Below are positions 53,900 to 64,000 of a DNA stretch of 64,000 nucleotides, one piece after another. The DNA lies in the NCBI RefSeq assembly GCF_041146395.1, contig NC_090989.1, forward strand, positions 125,487,501 to 125,551,500. Reading direction: 5' to 3'. The DNA is from Eulemur rufifrons (taxonomy: Eukaryota; Chordata; Mammalia; Primates; Lemuridae). The notes beneath the pieces are model-generated. The model was not told the origin of the DNA and did no database searches. It worked only from the letters and a program-made list of their open reading frames with translations. Every line of letters starts with the position of its first letter. Within the stretch, counting starts at the first letter, position 1. The translations under genes and the position numbers were made by a program.

Positions 53900-55449
53900 G
53901 ATGTGGTCACAGGGTGGGCTGCTGCCCTCTCGGCGGCGGCAGAGCTGGAGGGGAAGGACGGGTGATGCTGGCACTCCGGACGGAAGGGCGTCGTCTCTGC
54001 AGCTGAACAGGTTGTGGACGCCGGAGCCTTTATCTGCCAGCAGTCCCAATCAGAAGCAAGGTTGTGTGTGGTTCTCGTCTTGAAAACCATCCTGCTAGGG
54101 TTGCTTTGCCCCTCCCCTCTTTCTTCTTCGGCTTCTGAAGGGGTTTGCCTCCCACTCTAGAGAAATCAATTAAAAAAAAAAATGTACAGGATTTCCAATA
54201 AATAGCATCCTTGGATGTAGGAGAAGAGGAATGACTCCCTCACCCTGCCACACACACACCCACGCCACCCCACAGCTCTAAAACGGCTTTTCTTTCTAAG
54301 GCAGCCGCGCGCTGTTACCATTCCAGGCTTGTGTGGGAGAAGACTGTGGTGCGCCTGTGTCTATGAGCCCGGGCGGCTCCAGCCCCTCGTTTATAAAAGG
54401 TACAGATGGTTAGGACGCAAACGTGTGACGTCAGGCTTGGTTTAAAAAGTCCCCCTTTTGCTACATCAGTTGTGTCTCTTGGGGCAGACTTTATTTAGAC
54501 GATCGATCTGAGCCTGATGGCAGTCTAGAGAAATGGGGATCTATGTCAGGACTGTCAGTTTATTGTAATGCTGCACTTATAACAAAAAACTTATTTGTAA
54601 CCACGTGAAAATGAAAAGAGTGAGAGATCAAAAACATTGCTGATTAACTAATATTAAATACTACGACCCTTCCAATATTCTTTGACATATACATGCTATG
54701 ATTTTATTGAAACAATTTCTTAAAATTATATTCCTCATCATAAATGATATCTTCTACTTAAAATGGAGGCATTCCCATAACTGTGAGCTAACAATCATTA
54801 AGAGATAAAAAGGAAGTCACAGTGCTCTTTGGATTCTCTTCAGTACTTCTCCCCTTTCCCCTGTACTTCAACTCCAGCAGATAAAATAGAGATACTATTT
54901 GTCACCCTACTCCTTATCAGTTCAGTGAGGCTGAATGAGTTAATGTGAAAGTATTTGAGTTCTCTAAAACAAAGGTGTTGTGATATTACTATTTTGTGAT
55001 TACAAGTCATCTTTTTAAATGATTACCCATGTGCTGTATACAATAGAGTTCTAGCTTAGTTAAGGAGTGTAAGAATTTACCGTCATTCATACCTAAGCTT
55101 TTGAGCCAGGAATTAATACATGCCCCCCCCCCCCCAATAATCTGTCCTGTAGGTTAAAATTTAGAATTTAAAAGCACCACAGGAACTTGATTAGGAACAT
55201 GGCAAAGATTAACTTTTGGGAGAATGCAAGTGCTTTTGAAAGTATGAATTTACATTATGGACTGAATATGCATTTTAATAGGTTTTGTGATTGAAGCTAA
55301 TGAAACTTCAAGGCTCTTCTGAAATTTTCTAATTAACAAAAGTTAGTGGAAATGTTTCATAGTGTACCATCTCTGCATTATAGTAGGCTCTGAGCTCTCC
55401 TGATAGAGGATGCTTCAGACCTATATGGGTTCTCACCCTTCTCCACCCT
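53900..55449. other. Upstream flank of ANKRD28, no recognised exon
   Basis: It grades from GC-rich to AT-rich. It contains the TATA/CRE pair at 54391-54433 and a 13-C run at 55122-55134. No recognised repeat and no supported gene. Confidence 0.45.
54391..54433 (+). promoter_or_regulatory. TATA-like motif followed by a consensus CRE
   Basis: A plus-strand TTATAAAAGG (54391-54400) is followed by the palindromic cAMP response element TGACGTCA (54426-54433). They lie about 1.4 kb upstream of ANKRD28 exon 1, outside the dense CpG island. This could serve a divergent transcript or an upstream enhancer, or be chance. No convincing exon is visible downstream. Confidence 0.3.
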
Positions 55450-55612
55450 GAACACCATTTAACCTCTCTGTGTCTCAGTTTCACCATTCGGAAAAAACTA
55501 AGTTTAACATTACCTGGCCTACTCATCTTACACAGTCAAATAAGATAATGATATGAAAGGCTGTGGGAACTCTGAAGTACCATTCAAATTTAATATTATT
55601 ATTATAGCAACT
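55450..55612 (+). mobile_element. MIR SINE
   Basis: TTTAACCTCTCTGTGTCTCA, GTTTCACCATTCGG and 'aagataatgatatgaaaggctgtgg' match the MIR 3' half. Confidence 0.7.
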
Positions 55613-55660
55613 ACATTTCCATAGCTGGTGAGAGGGTAACAGCTATTTATTTTGAAAAAT

Positions 55661-55757
55661 AGGAATAAAAAGTTTCCGCTTTGCGCAGTGGCGGTATCGT
55701 AGCCAATGAGGTTTAGCTGAGGCACGATTATTGCTAATTGAAAGGAATAAAAAGTTT
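55661..55757 (+). pseudogene. RNU4 pseudogene: Truncated U4 snRNA retropseudogene, tailless, with target-site duplications
   Basis: Positions 55677-55742 match about the first 66 nucleotides of U4 snRNA, including GCTTTGCGCAGTGGC and GATTATTGCTAATTG. The differences lie mainly around the U4/U6 stem II-5' stem-loop region (TTAGCTGAGGCACG). The copy stops after the U4/U6 pairing region and lacks the 3' stem-loops and Sm site, so it cannot form a working snRNP. Identical 15-bp repeats AGGAATAAAAAGTTT flank it (55661-55675, 55743-55757) with no A-tail. No snRNA promoter (PSE) is apparent upstream. It lies upstream of ANKRD28. Confidence 0.88.
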
Positions 55758-56299
55758 ATATAATCAAGCAATAAAATAAGGACCCTGTTCAAATTCTGAT
55801 AATATTTTAAAATCATTATTATAAGGTTATTCCTGCTTATTATAAAATATTCAAATATTAAGGGAATCCATGGCACAAAAAAATGACCATATCATCAAAG
55901 CCAAGGGGGCCAGAAACTTAAATATTGTCAGTAATCTGTTTTTCTTCCTCTTTACCTATTTCCTGTTTTCTACATGTCACTTTTATTCTCCCTTACTGCA
56001 GCCAGCAGCTCAACTCACACATTTTAAGTACTCTGCAATCATAAAAAGAAATGAGCCAATACATGTGACAGATCTCAAGTAATGACTAATTGCTTGGGCT
56101 AGACTCATGTGCCCATACCTCAGACAATAATTACTGCAAGGTACTATATATAGTTGATAATAGCCTCCATTCAGAATTCATGTCTAAAATGGTAGAAGTG
56201 AAGGAGAAAGAGAAGGAAAGATGTCATACAGATGTGACCACCAGAGAAATTACTGTGAGCTAGGCAGCCACACCAAATTTTATTTGCTGTGCTAATACA

Positions 56300-56415
56300 T
56301 GTTGGGTACTTGCTTAGCACCTTATCTGCTTTACTTCATTTATGTTTTTTGTTAACCTTTTTATGTTGGGAAATGGACTCAAAGAAGTTAATTGTTCCCA
56401 GAGTTACCTGGTATT
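56300..56415 (-). mobile_element. MIR SINE fragment
   Basis: 'agcaccttatctgctttacttcat' and 'tgttgggaaatggactcaaagaagttaattg' resemble antisense MIR. Confidence 0.55.
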
Positions 56416-56429
56416 CTCAGAGTTAATCA

Positions 56430-56530
56430 ATGGCCGGGCCTGGAGGCATAAGGGCCTTGAAAGCCAGTAGAGCAGCTTATATAGTAGGAAATAGACAACT
56501 ATCGAGGGCTTTTGAGCCAGATAATCTTAT
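56430..56530 (+). repeat. Old dispersed repeat, unnamed family (copy 4)
   Basis: 'ggcataagggccttgaaagcc' and 'gagggcttttgagccag' correspond to the 5' part of the same family. Confidence 0.35.
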
Positions 56531-56654
56531 AAAAATCTATCTTATAAAAATGAGTTTTACAAAGAGCCTGAAATACATAGAAAATGCATATAATAGACTG
56601 CCAAAGCAGCAAAGGTAAGTTCAGGGACTTAGAGAATAGAATTAGAAGACCCAA

Positions 56655-59300
56655 CATATGTCTAAAAGAGTTTTTGGAGGAGAGAAAATAGGGAATGGAG
56701 GAGAGGCAATATCCACAGAGATGATGTCTGAGAATTTTTCAGACTTGAAGAAAAACATGAGTCATCAGATCAAAGGAAGATGCTATGTCTCAAGCAGAAT
56801 AAATTTTAAAAATTGAGACCTGTACATAGTAGTGAAATTACAGAACAACAAACAATAAAAAAAAAAGTTAGAAGTTACCACAAAGAGAAGTCAAATTTTA
56901 CTCTAAAAGGAATGACTGTCATCCTGCCAGCAGATTTATCAGCAACAATAAGTGACAGAAGATGATGGAAAATATCTTCAAACTACTGAGAAACCATTAC
57001 TGAGAAACTAGAATTCTATACCTAGCTAAATCATCTTTCAAGAGAAAGAGCAAAATAAACACTTTTTCAAAATTTGGATTTACATATACTCATTGAAAAA
57101 AATCCTAAAGAATATATTCCAGCAAGAAAAAAGCTGAACCCAAAAGAAAGAAGTAAAATGGGAGAAGAAAGGATAAATAAATTAGCAAATTTTTGGTTAA
57201 TCTAAATCAGTACTTTTTAAATGTTAGCATTTTGGAATTTAAAAACCAGGTGAAATTAAAATATTAAGCCTTAAAAATATGTAGATGATGGGAGGAAGGA
57301 GTTCTGAGTTAAAGTATTCTAGACTTTTATTCAGGAGGACTGAAATATTCCTTAACTTTAGAACTTGACAAGTTATTGGTTAAGGTTCTTTGTTGTAAAT
57401 AACAGAATCCATGCAGGAATTTCTTAAAATGATAACAGAGTCATTGGAAGAACTAGAAAAAAGCTTGAGCTAAACTTCTAGGAAAAATGCCCTAAGCATT
57501 TCAAAACTAGCATGATAAGGAAACTGCTGCTGCTTTCATCAAGCACCAAATGTCAGGGACTCACCTTTTTTTCCTCTGCCCCTGCTGCCAGGATCAATAC
57601 CAATTCTGTGTCAGGTACTTGCAACCAGGGAAGTGGAAGCTGTGTGCAGAGCTTGTGTCCTCACATGCCTCATATTTCCATGGGTGCTTCTGGTTACCAG
57701 AGCCTATGTCACAGCCCTGCATCCTAGCTGCAAGAGAGGCAGGAAATTTAAATCTCGATTCTATACCAGGGAGAAAGGACCTATATCCAGGGAATTATCC
57801 CAAACATAGAAGGGTTATTTAAAAGATCATGGCAACCTTGAATGTGACAGAGTCCTTTACTGATATGCATGTTAAACATTTACAGGTGTGCACAAAAGTA
57901 AGAAAAATAGAATGTAAAACTTCTAAACCAATAGAGGGAAGAAAATGGCCTATAGAAAACTTAGTTAATGGATCAGTAGGGAAAAAAGAACAAAAAGAAA
58001 AGCAAATTAACAGCATGGTAAATAGGAAACTCAAATAGGATTGTAGAAAGAAGTCCAAGTATATTGTTAATCACCATAAATAAAAGTGGACTAGATCTGT
58101 CTATAAAAGCTGTGACAACAACAAACACATTCAGACTGGATTTTTAAAAAAAAACTGCCAGTGCTATTTATGAGATACGTGCTTAGAATAGATTGTCAAA
58201 AAGTTTAGGGAAGGGATTAAAAAAGAACTATATACTAAGAAAATATTAACTAAAAGATTTTTGTCTAAATAATATTAATATCAAACATAAGAATTTAAGG
58301 CAAGAAATATTGATAGGAATAAACAAGTAATAGGTAGTAATCATAAAAGAAATAACCACCAAGAAGATAGACAGTCAAGAACTTGTGTGTATTTAGTCAC
58401 ATAAAGCAAAATTTGATTGAACTACTTAGATAAATTGGCAAATGCACCATCAAAACTAACAGACAAGCAGAGAAAGTGTTGAATACCATAAAATCAATAA
58501 GCTTTAAAGCATGTGAGATTATATGCACACACACACACACACACACATATATAATCAAAAGTAAAAATAAATAAATAAATAAATAAAGTCTACACCATTC
58601 CCCGAAGACACTAAGTCCAGCCATTTACAGGTGAATTTTATCAAACTTACAAGAGAAAAATGCTTTTCCTTTATTTTGTTTCCCAAAGTAAGTAGAAAAC
58701 TAAAATCAAATGTATTCATATTAACACCAAGACTCCTAATGCAGCAGGTGCTTCTCAGACACCTTGTGTTCCAACCCAAACCTCAGACATCCGATTTTTT
58801 GAAAGTGCAGTTATTTCAACATTAGGCCCATTCAGAACCCATTTCATTTCTTCAAAAGCTTTCCCCCACCACCTCACAAAAGCTTTTTTGAGAGGATCTC
58901 TACTTAACTGCTACAGGTATCTCTCTGCTGTGACAGCTCTTCTGTAGTTGAAATATATGGAAAATTCATATAATAGACTGCATAAGAAAAAGTATGCAAC
59001 AATTATATATATAGTATGATATAAACTCTATAAAAACAAAAAATAAGTATCTATTAATAGAAAAAACTAAAAGACCAGAAGAAAGTATACAACAATATTA
59101 AATGAAGTTATGTTTGAATGACAGAAATATAAGTTATTTCTTCTGTTTCTGTATTTTGCGTATTTTCTTTAGTGAGAAATCATTTAAGCAGTTTCCAGGT
59201 ATATTGGCTTTTTATATAAATTTAAATTTTTTGATGATTCGATTACTTGATTGGAATAAAAAAGACATGACCCATATAGAAAACAACTATTGGAATGGGA
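56655..59300 (+). mobile_element. Patchy LINE-1 sequence (ORF1 3' part to pre-ORF2 region)
   Basis: 56730-57060 resembles the L1 ORF1 region ('gagaatttttcagacttgaa', GATTTATCAGCAACAATAAG, AGAATTCTATACCTAGCTAA). 58045-58150 resembles the ORF2 start ('gtccaagtatattgttaatc'). Between and after these are weakly matching stretches. It may be one old L1 or several fragments; no open reading frame survives. Confidence 0.55.
58522..58587 (+). repeat. Compound microsatellite (CA)n then (AAAT)n
   Basis: About 13 CA units (58525-58549), TATATA, a short spacer, then five AAAT units at 58566-58587. Confidence 0.9.
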
Positions 59301-61221
59301 AAAGAAATTCTAACTAGATCAGTAAGTACATTAAATGTGAATAAACTAAACACCACCACTTAAAAGGCAAATATTATCAGACTGAATAAAACAGCAAGAC
59401 CGTACTCTATGTTGCCTACAAGAGATACATATGAGATTTAAAGACGTAAGTAGGTTGAAAATGATAGATGGGAAAGATGTAGTGTGCAAACAGTAACCAT
59501 AAGAGATCTGGATTGGTTATATTAATATCAGACAATATAAACTTAAAAAATATTAGTAGAGACATTTTATTTGTTTTTTTGTTTGTTTGTTTGTTTGTTT
59601 GTTTTTTGAGACAGGGTCTCACTCTGTTGCGTGGGCTACAGTACAGTGGCATCATCATAGCTCACTGCAACCTCAAAGTCCTGGACTCAAGTGATCCTCC
59701 TGCCTCAGCCTCCTGAGTAGCTGGGAGTACAGGCACATGCTACCACACCCAGCTAAGGTAGAGACATTTTGATAAAGCGTCAATACAACCAGAAAATATA
59801 GCCATTATAAATGTTATGTAAAAACTGTCTCCCCAAAATGGATAAAGCAAAAACTGGTAGAAATGAAAGGAAAAATAGACAATTCATCACTTGTAAAGAT
59901 TTTATAAGAAAACAATCCCATTTACATTAACAGAAAAAAATACTTTGGAGTAATTTTAAACAAGGAGGTGAAAGACCTGTACACTAAAAGCTATAAAACA
60001 TTGATGAAAGAAATTGAAGAAGACACAAATATTATTTCTATTTGGAAAGATATCTTGTGCTCATGGGTCAGAAGAATCAATATTGTTAAGATGTCCATAC
60101 TACCCAAAGCAATATACAGATTTAATGCAATCCGTATCAAAATCCAGATGGCATACTTCACAGAAACAGAAAAAAAATTCTAAAGTTAAGGAGCTGTAAA
60201 TGACCTCAATTAGCCAAAACAATTCTGAGAAAAGAACAAAGCTGAAGGCATCCAACTTGCTGATTTAAAATTATGTTACAAAGCTATAATAATCAAAACA
60301 GTAAGGTACTGGCATAAATACAGAAACATAGACCAATGAATAGAATAGAGAACCCAGAAATAAATCCAAATATACATGGTCAACTAATTTTTGACGAGAG
60401 CACCAAGAAGACACAATGGGGAAGGAATGGTATCTTCTATAAATGATGCTTAGAATACTGGATTTTCACAAGCAAAAAAAGAAAAGAAATTGGACCGTTA
60501 TATTACACCATACACAAAAATCAACTCAAAAACCTGAACATAAGACCTGAAACCATAAAACTCCTAGAAGAAAACACAGGAGGAAAGCTCCTTGACATTG
60601 GCCTTAGCAATGATTTTTGGATATCACACCAAAAGCTTAGGCTACAAAATCAAAAATAAATAAATGGAACTACATCAAACTAAAAAGCTTCTATACAGCA
60701 AAGGAAACAGCAAAATAAAAAGGCAACCTACAGATTGGGAAAAAATATTTACAAACCATATCTCTGATAAGGAGCTAATATCTAAAAATTATGAAGTACT
60801 CACACAACTCACATATAAATGGATTAAAAAATGGGCAAGGGACCCGAATAGGTATTTCTCCAAAGAAGACATCAAAATGATTAATAGGTATATGAAAAGA
60901 TGTTCAACATCACTAATCATCAGGGAAATGCAAGTCAAAACTAGTATGAGATAACCACCTCACATTAATTAGGGTAGTTATTACCAAAAAGGGATAACAA
61001 GTGTTGACAAGGGGGTGGAAAAAAGGGAATTCTTATACACAGTTGGTGGGAATGTAGAGTGGTGTGGCCATTGTGGAAAACAGTATGGAGGTTCCTATAC
61101 AAAAATAGAACTATCATATGACCCGGCAATGCCTTTTCTGGGTATATACTCAAAGGAAATGAAATCACCACCTTGTAAAAATATCTGCACTCCCATGTTC
61201 ATTACAAATTATTCACAATAA
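59225..61221 (+). mobile_element. LINE-1 ORF2 with internal deletion
   Basis: ORF2 start (59225-59555), an Alu monomer (59569-59757), then a jump to the late ORF2 region from about 59905 ('ggaggtgaaagacctgtaca', 'ataccgtatcaaaatcc'-like, 'gataaggagctaatatctaa', 'ctatcatatgacccggcaat'). Frames at 59968-60183, 60664-60954 and 61015-61221 are ORF2 remnants. A young Alu interrupts it at 61222. Confidence 0.85.
59569..59757 (-). mobile_element. Alu monomer (FRAM/FLAM-like) with perfect target duplication
   Basis: A (TTTG)n-rich tail then a single antisense Alu arm, from GAGACAGGGTCTCACTCTG to CACACCCAGCTAA. 13-bp direct repeats GTAGAGACATTTT at 59556-59568 and 59758-59770 mark a complete insertion, so the element entered as a monomer or a truncated copy. 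Confidence 0.88.
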
Positions 61222-61530
61222 GCTGGGCACGGTGGCTCACGCCTGTAATCCTAGCACTCTGGGATGCTGAGGCAGGTGGATCGTTTGAGCTCAGTAGTTC
61301 AAGACCAGCCTGAGCAACAGCAAGACCCCATCTCTACTAAAAATATATGTAGAAAAAATTAGCTGGGCATGGTGGCGCATGCCTGTAGTCCCAGCTACTC
61401 AGGAGGCTGAGGCAGGAAGATCGCTTGAGCCCAGGAGTCTGAGGTTGCTGTGAGCTAGGCTGATGCCATGGCACTCTAGCCCGGGCAACAAAGTGAGATT
61501 CTGTCTCAAAAAAAAAACCCAAAAAAACCA
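61222..61530 (+). mobile_element. Alu, strepsirrhine type, with shortened linker
   Basis: GCTGGGCACGGTGGCTCACG to an A-rich tail, lemur right arm (GCTAGGCTGATGCCATGGCA). The linker lacks the AGAAAGAAATTATATG segment. Flanks ACAAATTATTCACAATA/ACAAATTAGTCACAATA (one mismatch) are the target duplication. Confidence 0.93.
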
Positions 61531-62108
61531 AAACAAATTAGTCACAATAGCCAAGATATGGAAATAAGGTAAGTGTCTATTCGTGAATGAATGGATAAAG
61601 AAAGTGATATATGTGTATGTGTATATATATGTAGTAGAATATTATTCATCCTTTAAAAAGGAGGGGATCCTGCCATATGCCACAATATGGATAAAACTAA
61701 GGGACATTATGCTGAAAGAAATAAGCCAGAACACAGAAAAAAAAAATATTGCATGACCTCATTTATATATGGAATCTAAAAAAAAAAGTCAAATATATAG
61801 AGGCAGAGACTAAAACAGTGGTTACTGTGGGTGGGGTAGGAGGTGGAGAAAATGGAAGATATATGTCAAAGGATAGCAGATATGTACGACAAACAAGTCT
61901 AGAGATCTAATGTACAACCTGAGGACTATAGTTAATAATATTGTAGATCACAGCTGCTCTTGCCAAAAAAAAAGGGGGGGGGGTAACTACCTGAGATGGT
62001 GGGTGTGTTAACTTGCTTTACTATAATAACTATTTTATGATAATATCTATATGTATCTCATAACATCATGTTGTATACATTAAACATGCACAATACAATT
62101 TATTTTAA
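61531..62108 (+). mobile_element. LINE-1 3' end following the Alu
   Basis: Continues the L1 from 59225: 'tagtagaatattattcatcc', 'tgaaagaaataagccagaac', 'tgaggactatagttaataat', 'ttgtatacattaaacatgc', then an A-rich end. An A8G10 run sits at 61963-61983. Confidence 0.88.
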
Positions 62109-62111
62109 AAA

Positions 62112-63542
<1,431 letters not shown>

Positions 63543-63557
63543 AAAGGTGCAAAAATC

Positions 63558-63726
63558 CTTAACTAAATATTATTAAACTGAATTCAGTGACATAAAAAAG
63601 TTATATAACATAATGAAATGGAATTTATTCAGGAATGCAAGGTTGATTTAACATCTGAAAATCAATTAATGTAATACACTATATTAGTGAAGTAATGGAC
63701 AACAAACCCCCATGATCTTCTCAATA
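63558..63726 (+). mobile_element. LINE-1 ORF2 continuation after the Alu
   Basis: 'tttattcaggaatgcaaggt', 'aacatctgaaaatcaattaa', 'ccatgatcttctcaata' continue the RT region. L1 similarity fades after about 63726. Confidence 0.8.
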
Positions 63727-64000
63727 GGGTAGGAAGAGCCAGCAGAGGAGACTGAGATTAGAGAAACCAGAAACCATAAGAGAATGTATTTCAAGAAAGA
63801 TGGAGTAGTCAAATGGTTGAGTGCTGCTAATTCCCATTTTTTAAAAAATGAGAAGTGACCAGTGGGTTTGGCCCTTTGGAGGTTGCTATTAATAACAACC
63901 TTAAGAAGGGTTTTAGAAAAATAGCATATATACAAATCTGACTGGGATGAGTTGAAACAGAACTCATTGTTGTGAGCAGTAAAGAAGTGGAAAAAAGGAA
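63727..64000. other. Window end, nothing recognised
   Basis: AT-rich sequence past the L1; the 83-codon antisense frame at 63684-63935 has no support. Confidence 0.5.

Larger units (their letters stand above)
52550..53900. promoter_or_regulatory. ANKRD28: CpG island covering the ANKRD28 promoter and exon 1
   Basis: This is the only sustained GC-rich, CpG-dense stretch in the window; its flanks are AT-rich and CpG-poor. It spans exon 1, the leader, CCAAT and GC boxes, and about 500 bases further upstream. Long overlapping open frames on both strands here (up to about 295 codons) are explained by GC richness and low stop density. The edges are estimates by eye. Confidence 0.9.

Noticed and set aside
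55661..55757. Functional U4 snRNA gene
   Set aside because: Only the first ~66 nucleotides are present, there is no Sm site or 3' stem-loop, and it has insertion-type flanking repeats.

Overview
The window is nuclear DNA from a strepsirrhine primate, most likely a lemur. The evidence is the Alu population. Several copies carry the lemur-type middle linker (CTAAAAATAGAAAGAAATTATATG on the Alu sense strand, shown here in parts) and the right-arm phrase GCTGACGCCACGGCACTCAC. They sit beside older AluJ-type copies, L1M-age LINE-1, MIR, L2, MER20, Tigger and MaLR fragments. Base composition is AT-rich throughout except one CpG island. Nothing resembles prokaryotic gene organisation, and almost every short open frame is chance or repeat-derived.

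Only one host-gene coding segment can be supported: nine codons (MAFLKLRDQ) on the minus strand at 52968-52994. They lie inside a CpG island (about 52550-53900), begin at a strong-context ATG and end at a consensus splice donor. This peptide is the N-terminus I know for ANKRD28, the PP6 regulatory ankyrin-repeat subunit A. I therefore read 52995 to about 53400 as 5'UTR and core promoter, 1-52967 as the first ~53 kb of ANKRD28 intron 1, and 53900-64000 as upstream flank. I did not find exon 2 in the window.

Layout: 1-9.6 kb is AT-rich intron with MIR/L2 relics, a MER1-type hAT element and a short tRNA-Gly 5'-half insertion. 9.6-21.8 kb is Alu, L1, Tigger and MER20, with a layered nested insertion at 11.3-13.6 kb. 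21.9-22.5 kb is a perfect 299-bp tandem duplication. 22.5-36 kb is mostly old unique-looking sequence with MIR, an MLT1-type LTR, a 1.9-kb L1, an ERV-type LTR and a second MER20. 36-39.3 kb is an L1 with a young Alu. 39.3-52.5 kb holds AluJ, L2, a young Alu and an L1 broken up by two LTRs and a decayed hAT transposase gene. 52.5-54.5 kb is the CpG island promoter region. 54.5-64 kb is flank with a truncated U4 snRNA insertion and L1/Alu sequence.

No previously undescribed gene system is evident. The most unusual items are the two small tailless RNA-derived insertions (tRNA-Gly 5' half and U4 5' part, each with 15-bp target duplications), the perfect tandem duplication with TCA microhomology, a 67-bp internally deleted Alu with intact target duplications, and the single uORF plus CGG run in the ANKRD28 leader. 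All L1 segments that I could orient lie on the plus strand, antisense to ANKRD28.
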